Shown here: positions 33,116-38,439 of the stretch, one piece after another
How positions within the stretch are numbered: position 1 is the stretch's first letter
Layout of the letters: the number at the start of each line of letters is the position of its first letter
NCBI RefSeq assembly: GCF_000719475.1
Contig: NZ_JOGO01000057.1
Location: 1-38,439 of the forward strand
Reading direction: 5' to 3'
From: Streptomyces sp. NRRL F-5630
GTDB lineage: Bacteria > Actinomycetota > Actinomycetes > Streptomycetales > Streptomycetaceae
Length of the DNA: 38,439 nt
Translations under genes and position numbers: made by a program
The notes under the pieces: model-generated
Database searches by the model: none
What the model was told of the DNA's origin: nothing
What the model saw: the letters and a program-made list of their open reading frames with translations, nothing else

Positions 33116-33679
33116 ATGCCGTCCCCCGACGCCACCCTCTCCGCCACCGATCCCGCCCCCGGAACCACCGCCGACCGGGCTCCCGCCCTCGCGGTACCCG
33201 CGCACGACGCGGGCCTGCTCCTCCTGCGCCTGATCCTCGGCCTCATCATGGCCGCCCACGGCAGCCAGAAGCTGTTCGGCTGGTTCTCCGGCGGCGGGCT
33301 GGATGGCACCGGCCAGTTCTTCACCTCCGCCGGCTACCCGGCGGGCAAGGCGATGGCCGTCGTCGCCGGACTCTGCGAGACCCTGGGCGGGCTCGGCCTG
33401 GCGGTCGGCCTGCTCACCCCGCTCGCGGGCGCGGCGCTCCTCGGCACCATGGTCAACGCCCTCGCGGTCAAGTGGGGCGGCGGCTTCTTCGCCCCGACGG
33501 GCGTCGAGTACGAGTTGCTGCTCGCCCTCGGCGCGGCGGCCCTCACCCTGACCGGGCCCGGCGCCTACGCGGCCGACCGCTACGTGCCCCTCCTGCGGCG
33601 GCACCGGCTCGGGTACGGCGTGGCCGCGGTGCTCCTGGGCGTCGTCCTCTCCGCCCTCGTGCTCCTGGTCCGCGACTGA
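33116..33679 (+). CDS. DoxX family membrane protein
   Basis: 187 residues from ATG 33116, with AGGGAG 5 nt upstream. The DoxX fold has four helices: hydrophobic segments at about 33-48, 77-99, 102-118 and 132-148, with an added fifth at 167-186. The family motif AAHGSQKLFGWFSGGG (46-61) and ETLGGLGLAVGLLTPLAG are plain. DoxX-type proteins work in thiol/redox defence or quinone-linked oxidation at the membrane; MarR-DoxX pairs often respond to quinones, electrophiles or oxidants. The N-terminal 30 residues are a Pro/Ala-rich cytoplasmic tail. Monocistronic, with a hairpin after it. Confidence 0.9.
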   Translation: MPSPDATLSATDPAPGTTADRAPALAVPAHDAGLLLLRLILGLIMAAHGSQKLFGWFSGGGLDGTGQFFTSAGYPAGKAMAVVAGLCETLGGLGLAVGLLTPLAGAALLGTMVNALAVKWGGGFFAPTGVEYELLLALGAAALTLTGPGAYAADRYVPLLRRHRLGYGVAAVLLGVVLSALVLLVRD

Positions 33680-33693
33680 CGACCACCGCCCGT

Positions 33694-33731
33694 GCGGTAG
33701 TTCCCCGCCGGTCCGTGGGGGGACCTACCGC
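33694..33731 (+). terminator. doxX terminator
   Basis: 13-nt arms (33694-33706, 33719-33731; GCGGTAG/CTACCGC at the base) with one mismatch and a 12-nt loop, 15 bp past the doxX stop. Confidence 0.7.
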
Positions 33732-33800
33732 TGGGGTTGCGGTTGTGCACGGACCTGAACGGGGGCCGCGAGTCCCCACCGACGCACGTCGAGTGTCACA

Positions 33801-33835
33801 GCGGGCCCGGGGCGGATCCGCCGCCCCGGGCCCGC
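33801..33835. terminator. Bidirectional terminator between doxX and the amidohydrolase gene
   Basis: Perfect 15-bp arms (GCGGGCCCGGGGCGG, 33801-33815; complement 33821-33835) with loop ATCCG, 79 bp from the amidohydrolase stop on the minus strand. Confidence 0.8.
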
Positions 33836-33914
33836 GGCATGACCCGGCCGTGGGCACAGCCCCCAGATTGAAGGGGGCCCGCGCGAGGTCGCGCAGAGGC
33901 ACCAGGGCGGGGGC

Positions 33915-34991
33915 CTACTGCTCCGTGCTGTCCGGCTCGTGGCGCAGGCCGGAGGCGAACACGGCGTGCACGCCGCTCAGCGCGGAGAGGTCCGCGAGCG
34001 GGTCACCGTGCACCAGGAGGAGATCCGCGCGGTGGCCGGGAGCGACTTTCCCCGTGATCCCGGCCAGGCCCAGGGCGGCGGCAGCGCGTGAGGTGGCCAT
34101 GTCGATGACCGTGGCGTTCGGCAGACCGAGGTGCGCGTAGAACCCGAGAGCCGGGACCAGTCCGTCGAAGCCGGCGCGCTGCACGCCCGCGTCCGTACCC
34201 GCGATCAGGCGGACTCCCGCGTCGGCCATCCGCCGGACCAGACCGAACATCGCGTGGGCGCGTTCCTCGCCGAAGAACCGGGGGAGCATCCGCCAGTGCG
34301 GGCTCACGGCCGGGCACACGGCGATGCCGTCGGCACCGTGTGCGTGCGCCGCCACGGGTACGCCCGCGGCGTGCGCTTCCTCCACCAGCGCGGCGAGCTC
34401 TTCCGCCGAGAACTGGCTCTGGTGGCTCTTGGGACCGTCCTTCGTCAGGCCCCCGCCGGTGGCCATCGCCTTGATGACCCCGGCCCCGGCCGCGAGGTTG
34501 CGCCGCACCAGTTCGCGGATCTCGGCCTGGCCGGAGACTTCGCCGCCCAGGAAGTGGCAGTGGCCGCCCACGGTGGTGGCCGGGGTGCCCGCGGCGACGA
34601 CGCGTGGCCCCGGCGTACGCCGCTCGGCGATGTCGGCCGCCAAGCGAAGCGCCAGTCCGCCGCGGTCACCGAGATCGCGGACAGTCGTGACTCCGCTGTC
34701 GAGGAGCTGTTCACCGCGACGCCGCATGTCCTCGAAGAGGTCGTGGTCCGTCGCGTTCCGGAGGGTGGACACCGGATCCGGCCCTCCGTCGAAGACCAGG
34801 TGCACGTGGGCGTCGATGAGACCGGGCAGAACTGTTCCGCCGAACTCGAAGCGGGGCACGTCGGCCCCGGCCCGCCTCTCGATCTCCTCGCGCGGCCCGA
34901 CGGCGACGATCGACTCGCCCTCGATGAGGACGGCGCCGTTTTCCAGGTAAGTCCCCGAGTCGACGAGCACTCGTCCACCGGTGATCAGCAT
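33915..34991 (-). CDS. Metal-dependent amidohydrolase, apparently lacking one metal ligand
   Basis: 358 residues from ATG 34991, with AAGGAG 6 nt upstream. A TIM-barrel amidohydrolase of the imidazolonepropionase/prolidase-like group. Metal-site residues seen: H62 and H64 (DAHVHL), K174 (VIKAMATGGG, the carbamylated lysine), H216/H218 (AAHAHG) and D267 (IAGTDAG). Family members have a further His on strand 6, usually in a DTIEH-like motif between the HAHG block and a GIAVCPTVS-like block. Here HAHGAD runs straight into GIAVCPAVS (217-230), so about 30-40 residues including that His seem to be gone, and the protein is correspondingly short. The reading frame is kept. Activity is doubtful. This comparison is from memory of the family. 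Confidence 0.85.
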   Translation of the reverse strand: MLITGGRVLVDSGTYLENGAVLIEGESIVAVGPREEIERRAGADVPRFEFGGTVLPGLIDAHVHLVFDGGPDPVSTLRNATDHDLFEDMRRRGEQLLDSGVTTVRDLGDRGGLALRLAADIAERRTPGPRVVAAGTPATTVGGHCHFLGGEVSGQAEIRELVRRNLAAGAGVIKAMATGGGLTKDGPKSHQSQFSAEELAALVEEAHAAGVPVAAHAHGADGIAVCPAVSPHWRMLPRFFGEERAHAMFGLVRRMADAGVRLIAGTDAGVQRAGFDGLVPALGFYAHLGLPNATVIDMATSRAAAALGLAGITGKVAPGHRADLLLVHGDPLADLSALSGVHAVFASGLRHEPDSTEQ

Positions 34992-35384
34992 CGTGACTCC
35001 TTGATCGTGCGAGGTCGTACGGCCGCGCCCGGTGCGTCGGACACCGCCATCCGTTGTGTCACACCCGACGCGCGGTCACTGCCCAGCGCCACAGGGAGGA
35101 AACCGCGCGGTTGGGAGCGGGGGCGGCCCTTCGCCCTCCGGCAGGAGCCGGGCGCCGAGCCCGGCGGAGCCGATGGCGAGGGCTGTGCCGTCGTCGCCCT
35201 CATCCGGCAGGGCGGGTACGGGCCGCCGGCTGTCGCGGCGCTCCACGATGTGGCGGCGGCGCCGGTCCACGCCGCGCGCTCGTAACCGGTCCGAGGCGGC
35301 GTGGCCGCCGTCACGGCCCGGTCCTCTGCCGAGGCGCACAACGACAACGCCCCGGACGGCATGTCCGGGGCGTTGTCCAAGCGG
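34992..35384. other. Gap between the amidohydrolase and the tRNA cluster
   Basis: 393 bp. It must contain the amidohydrolase promoter on the minus strand, which I cannot place, and at its right end the tRNA-cluster terminator. Short frames on both strands have no ribosome binding site and resemble nothing I know; a decayed gene is possible. Confidence 0.5.
35344..35376 (-). terminator. Terminator of the Glu-Asp-Phe tRNA operon
   Basis: Perfect 14-bp arms (ACAACGCCCCGGAC, 35344-35357; complement 35363-35376) with loop GGCAT, 8 bp past the tRNA-Phe 3' end on the minus strand, followed there by TCGTTGTG. Confidence 0.9.
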
Positions 35385-35458
35385 TGGCTGGGGCCGGGAT
35401 CGAACCGGCGACCTATCGCTTTTCAGGCGATCGCTCGTACCAACTGAGCTACCCAGCC
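35385..35458 (-). tRNA. tRNA-Phe (anticodon GAA)
   Basis: 74 nt with discriminator A. Acceptor GGCTGGG/CCCAGCC, anticodon stem ATCGC/GCGAT with loop CTGAAAA, T arm GCCGG-TTCGATC-CCGGC. Last gene of the three-tRNA operon. Confidence 0.98.
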
Positions 35459-35481
35459 ACGAAGTTCACGAAGAACTTCAG

Positions 35482-35556
35482 CGGTCCTGACGGGATTTGA
35501 ACCCGCGGCCTCCACCTTGACAGGGTGGCGAGCACTCCAAACTGCTCCACAGGACC
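35482..35556 (-). tRNA. tRNA-Asp (anticodon GUC), copy 2
   Basis: 75 nt, identical to 28104-28178 over the whole gene. Middle gene of the operon, 23 bp before tRNA-Phe and 28 bp after tRNA-Glu. Confidence 0.98.
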
Positions 35557-35584
35557 TCGACGTACGTTTCCGTACGGTGAAACG

Positions 35585-35657
35585 TGCCCCCAACGGGATT
35601 CGAACCCGTGCTACCGCCTTGAAAGGGCGGCGTCCTGGGCCACTAGACGATGAGGGC
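35585..35657 (-). tRNA. tRNA-Glu (anticodon UUC)
   Basis: 73 nt with discriminator A. Acceptor GCCCTCA/TGGGGGC (one T-G pair), anticodon stem CCGCC/GGCGG with loop CTTTCAA, T arm ACGGG-TTCGAAT-CCCGT. First gene of the operon. Glu-tRNA also feeds haem and B12 synthesis in actinobacteria. Confidence 0.98.
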
Positions 35658-35702
35658 TAATTGGCCCGCCTGGGCGCTTCGCAGCGCGTCGGGGACGTGA
35701 GA

Positions 35703-35732
35703 AGCATATGGGATGGGAGGAGGGTTCGCCAA
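35703..35732 (-). promoter_or_regulatory. Putative promoter of the tRNA operon
   Basis: On the minus strand TTGGCG (35732-35727) and TATGCT (35708-35703) are 18 bp apart, about 45 nt upstream of tRNA-Glu. It is one of the better -35/-10 pairs in the window, as expected for a stable-RNA operon. Confidence 0.5.
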
Positions 35733-35789
35733 AACGGTTTCCCGGGGGGCGGGGAGCGGGGCCGGTCGGGGCGGGGAGCGGGCGCCGGA

Positions 35790-37367
35790 TCAGGGGGCGG
35801 CGGGGCTGCTGCCCGACGGGCTCGGGTCCGCTCCCGGCTGGTTCTCCTTCGCGATGTGGCGGCTGACCTCGGCGCTGCTGAGGCCGAGGCCGCCGAGGGT
35901 GATCTCGTCCCAGGCCTGGACCCGGTGGGTGTCCTTGTCGAGGTACAGGACCGAGGCCTGGACCGGGTCCGGGTGCTCGCCCTCGACCGCGCGCAGGCCG
36001 CTGCCGCCCGTCGAGCCCTCGATCCGCAGCCTCGTACCGCCCGGCAGGATCTCCTGCCGCCTGTGGTGCAGGTGCCCCGCGAGCGCGAGCGGCACCGCGC
36101 CGTCGGTCTCGCGCGCCGCGTCGGGATCGTGCGCGACCGCGATGTCCACGGGCGCCTCCTGCTGGCGGATCTCGTACGCGAGCTTGATGCCCGCCGCCTT
36201 CTCGGCCGCCTTGCCGCCGCGCTCCGCCGTGCGGTCGGGGGTGTACTGCGGGTCGCCCGTACCCGCGACGCGGAGGCCCGCGACCGTCACGACGCGGCCC
36301 TCGTCGAGCACGCGGACGTTCTTGAAGCGCTTCGGGTCGGAGAGGTACTTCTGCGTCGTCGCCGAGTCGTGGTTCCCGCGCACCCACACGTAGGGGGCGT
36401 CGAGGTCGGCGACCGGGTCGAGGAAGCCGTTCTCGGCGGCGCTGCCGTGGTCCATCGTGTCGCCCGAGTCGATGATCACGTCGATGTCGTACTGCTTCAC
36501 GAGCGAGGCCACGATGGGCCAGGCCGCCGGGTTGAGGTGGATGTCCGAGACGTGCAGGACGCGGACGGTGGAGGGGTCCGGCTGGTAGGCGGGGAGCGTC
36601 GATGTCACGTCGTACAGCTTGGTCACGTTGGTGACGAGCCGGGCCAGCTCCTGCGAGTACACGTCGAACTCGGTGACGATGCTGCGCGCGTCCCCGACCA
36701 CGGCCGGGGCGCTGCTGAGCAGGCCGGAGAAGCGGGGCTCCAGGACCGATTTCGGGTTCCACGTGGCCCACGCCGTGCCGCCGGACGCGGCGAGCAGCGC
36801 GAGCGCGAGGCCGCTCGCGAGGAGCGCGGGGCGCGGCCTGCGGTAGACGACGAGGCCGAGCGCGGCGGCCCCGGTGACGACGGCGACGCAGGACCGGACA
36901 CCCAGTTCGACGGCCCCGTGCCGGACGTCGCGCGCCACCTCGTCCTGGAGCCCGCTCAGCCGCTCGGGGTGCGCGACGAGCGCCTGGGCGCGGACGGGGT
37001 CGAGCCGGTCGGCCTCGACGTCGAGGCGCAGGGGGGCGCGGTGGCTGTCGAGGGAGAGCGCGCCGAGCGGCGAGACGTCGACGCGGGTGCCACCGCTCGC
37101 CGAGGGTGCGAGTGCCATCCGGGTGTCCATGGGGCCCACGGGCACTTTGACGGTGCCGACGACGAGCAGGCCGAGCCAGGCACCGGCGAGCGCCACGACG
37201 ACGAGGGCGAGCGCGTGCGGCCAGCGGCGGGCCGGGGACCCGGGCGCGGTGGGGCCGGGGAGCGGGGCGAGCGGCGGGGCGCCGACGCGGGGGCGGGGGA
37301 TGCCGGGACGGGGGACGCGGGTGCGGGGCGTCGGCTTGCGGGCGGGCGGTATCCGGTCGGGCGCCAT
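35790..37367 (-). CDS. Membrane-anchored metallophosphoesterase
   Basis: 525 residues from ATG 37367; no strong ribosome binding site, and an in-frame extension to 37562 is possible but runs through Arg/Pro-rich repeat sequence. A Pro/Arg-rich cytoplasmic tail (1-48) leads to a membrane segment at 50-72, an extracellular stretch (73-157), two further segments (158-176, 180-198), then a calcineurin-like phosphoesterase domain (about 268-490). Its motifs are complete: D275-x-H277 (SDIHL), SGDTMDHG with D303, GNHD (331-334), H413 and GHLHH (431-435). The catalytic domain is most likely outside the membrane if three segments are right. The substrate is unknown. The Asp/Pro/Ser-rich tail after 500 looks unstructured. 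Confidence 0.88.
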   Translation of the reverse strand: MAPDRIPPARKPTPRTRVPRPGIPRPRVGAPPLAPLPGPTAPGSPARRWPHALALVVVALAGAWLGLLVVGTVKVPVGPMDTRMALAPSASGGTRVDVSPLGALSLDSHRAPLRLDVEADRLDPVRAQALVAHPERLSGLQDEVARDVRHGAVELGVRSCVAVVTGAAALGLVVYRRPRPALLASGLALALLAASGGTAWATWNPKSVLEPRFSGLLSSAPAVVGDARSIVTEFDVYSQELARLVTNVTKLYDVTSTLPAYQPDPSTVRVLHVSDIHLNPAAWPIVASLVKQYDIDVIIDSGDTMDHGSAAENGFLDPVADLDAPYVWVRGNHDSATTQKYLSDPKRFKNVRVLDEGRVVTVAGLRVAGTGDPQYTPDRTAERGGKAAEKAAGIKLAYEIRQQEAPVDIAVAHDPDAARETDGAVPLALAGHLHHRRQEILPGGTRLRIEGSTGGSGLRAVEGEHPDPVQASVLYLDKDTHRVQAWDEITLGGLGLSSAEVSRHIAKENQPGADPSPSGSSPAAP

Positions 37368-37394
37368 GGGGATGCTCTGCCCACGCGGGGGCGC

Positions 37395-37466
37395 CCGGAT
37401 ACGTACGGGGCACGGCGGGGCCGTTCGCGGGGCTCGCCGGATGCGTACGGGGCGCGGCGGGACCGC
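37395..37466. repeat. Imperfect 42-bp-period repeat upstream of the phosphoesterase
   Basis: About 30 bp starting at 37395 recurs at 37437 with four changes; the shared core is CGTACGGGGC. A weaker third match lies near 37575-37610. Period 42 is a multiple of three, so the repeat would encode similar peptides if translated. Confidence 0.65.
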
Positions 37467-37626
37467 TGACGGGCGGGCCCCGGACGCCCGGAGGTCCCGG
37501 CGGAACCGCTCAGGGGGCCCCGGCACCCCCGGGTACCCCCGGACCCCTCCGGTCACAGCCAAGCCGCTCGCGGGCCCCCGGACCCGTACGCGCGGCGGCG
37601 GGACCCTCCGGGGAGGCGCGCCCCCG

Positions 37627-37977
37627 TCACCCCCAGCCCAGCTCGTGCAACCTCTCGTCGTCGATCCCGAAATGGTGCGCCACCTCGTGCACCACCGTCA
37701 CCGCGACCTCCGCCACGACCTCGTCCTCCGTCGCGCAGTACCGCAGCGTCGGTCCCCGGTAGACCGAGATCCGGTCGGGGAGCACGCCCGCGTACCACTC
37801 GCCGCGCTCGGTCAGCGGCGTGCCCTCGTAGAGGCCCAGGAGTTCGGGGTCGTCGGCGGGCGGCTCGTCCTCGACGAAGACGGCGACGTTGTCCATCACC
37901 CGGGTCAGCTCGGGCGGGATCGTGTCGAGCGCCTCGGCCACCAGTTCCTCGAAGCGTTCCTCGCTCATCTCCAGCAC
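37627..37977 (-). CDS. Small zincin-type metallopeptidase family protein
   Basis: 116 residues from GTG 37977 (VLEMSEERFEELV); ATG 37968 is an in-frame alternative. The single-domain family has HExxHxxxxxD near the C-terminus, seen here as HEVAHHFGIDD (about 95-105), typical of the minimal zinc metalloproteases of actinobacteria. Upstream blocks PPELTRVMDNVAVFVED, LLGLYEGTPLTERGEWYAG and LPDRISVYRGPTLRYC fit the family closely. Targets are unknown. CACAAT lies exactly 6 nt before the GTG, and no ribosome binding site is seen, which suggests a leaderless transcript. Confidence 0.9.
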   Translation of the reverse strand: MLEMSEERFEELVAEALDTIPPELTRVMDNVAVFVEDEPPADDPELLGLYEGTPLTERGEWYAGVLPDRISVYRGPTLRYCATEDEVVAEVAVTVVHEVAHHFGIDDERLHELGWG

Positions 37978-38076
37978 GCCGCCATTGTGCGGGACGCCCG
38001 CCCGCCGTGTCCTGTGCGGCCCCGGGGGAGTTGGGCAGTGCGTACTCCGCCGTCCCGCGCCACCGGAGGTCCTTCC

Positions 38077-38439
38077 GTGCGCCACTTCCCCGTCCCCTTG
38101 CGGCTCGCCGCCGTTCTCGCCGCGACCCTCGCGGGGACCGGCTGCATGAACGTCGGCGACGACCCGGCCGGTTCGTCGAGCGCCGGTGCCACCGCGGGCG
38201 TCGCCCACGAGTCGCCCGACGGCGGTGCCCTGCGCGCCGTACCGCAGGGCGACAAGGCGCCCGGCCGGGCCGGGCCGGGCGGCGCGCGGCCAGGAGCCTC
38301 CGGCAGCCCTTCCCCGTCCTCCTCGGCCCACCCCACCGCCAAGGACCCGGCCACCCCTGCCGACGACGACCGCCCCGGCCGCCATCCCTCCCGGCCCGCC
38401 GCCTCCCGTCCCGACCGTCCCGACCGCCCCGCCCCGCCC
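38077..38439 (+). CDS. Putative secreted or lipid-anchored protein, 5' part (partial)
   Basis: Starts at GTG 38077 after a strong GGAGGT (38064-38069) and stays open to the window edge (121 residues). The N-terminus has R2/R9 and a hydrophobic core LAAVLAATLAGTGC. C23 could be lipidated, but the residue at -3 is Gly instead of the usual Leu, so a plain secretion signal remains possible. After C23 the sequence is Gly/Ala/Ser, then Pro/Ser/Arg/Asp-rich and low complexity, as in cell-wall linkers. No catalytic domain is reached. Divergent from the metallopeptidase gene, starts 100 bp apart. Confidence 0.7.
   Translation, partial: MRHFPVPLRLAAVLAATLAGTGCMNVGDDPAGSSSAGATAGVAHESPDGGALRAVPQGDKAPGRAGPGGARPGASGSPSPSSSAHPTAKDPATPADDDRPGRHPSRPAASRPDRPDRPAPP

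Noticed and set aside
34985..35380. Minus-strand frame upstream of the amidohydrolase
   Set aside because: Codon use and composition are poor, no ribosome binding site, and it overlaps the tRNA terminator. A decayed gene cannot be excluded but is not supported.
35032..35490. Plus-strand frame whose product ends in RDRTGDLSLFRRSLVPTE; likewise 11371-11676 and 27641-28270
   Set aside because: These peptides are antisense translations of tRNA-Phe, tRNA-Gly and tRNA-Asp. They are a known source of false proteins.
36759..36770. Other CACGTG-containing sites as further parS (for example TTCCACGTGGCC, and others at 3649, 5138, 23058)
   Set aside because: They are inside genes and lack the GTTTC/GAAAC arms. 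Only 7031-7048 has the full palindrome.

Overview
The window is a very GC-rich stretch of an actinobacterial chromosome, almost certainly Streptomyces. The gene order dnaX - purD - purC - (two-component system/ABC transporter) - lsr2-like - purS/Q/L - purF - purM - DUF3073 - vdh - bldC - hrpA matches the core chromosome of that genus as I remember it. GTG starts, G/C at third codon positions, many start codons 6-7 nt downstream of a TANNNT hexamer, and a perfect parS site all fit. No phage, transposon or CRISPR array was seen.

Layout. 1-6951: end of dnaX, purD, a membrane protein that looks like an M48 peptidase without its zinc motif, a protein of the N,N-dimethylformamidase large-subunit family, and purC. 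6983-11739: purC terminator, a parS site, then a minus-strand block (ABC ATPase, permease, histidine kinase, response regulator) lying between two copies of a 117-bp direct repeat, each copy carrying an identical tRNA-Gly(GCC) and its terminator; a third glycine tRNA (UCC) follows and has an aberrant T arm. 11849-15858: an Lsr2-type nucleoid protein (minus) and the overlapping purS-purQ-purL operon (plus). 16211-20099: a mycothiol-dependent-isomerase-fold/sterol-carrier protein, a SARP-type regulator, and a divergent alpha/beta hydrolase with 11-bp direct repeats between the two. 20496-25149: purF, purM, DUF3073 protein and valine dehydrogenase. 25384-27124: a conserved unknown protein and bldC. 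27125-28103: a 1-kb gap after bldC with a strong terminator, palindromes and a promoter-like sequence but no convincing gene. 28104-35657: tRNA-Asp, hrpA, a divergent marR/doxX pair with two matching operators, an amidohydrolase that seems to have lost one metal ligand, and a Glu-Asp-Phe tRNA operon. 35790-38439: a membrane-anchored metallophosphoesterase, a small zincin-type metallopeptidase, and the start of a putative lipoprotein gene cut by the window edge.

How the genes work together. Seven genes (purF, purD, purS, purQ, purL, purM, purC) cover most of de novo IMP synthesis, scattered over 22 kb in several transcription units. The ABC/two-component block reads as a stress- or antibiotic-responsive exporter with its own sensor. 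SARP/hydrolase and MarR/DoxX are two local regulator-target pairs with visible candidate operators. bldC, lsr2-like and parS tie the region to development and chromosome organisation.

All calls come from reading the sequence and remembered family features; no database search was run.
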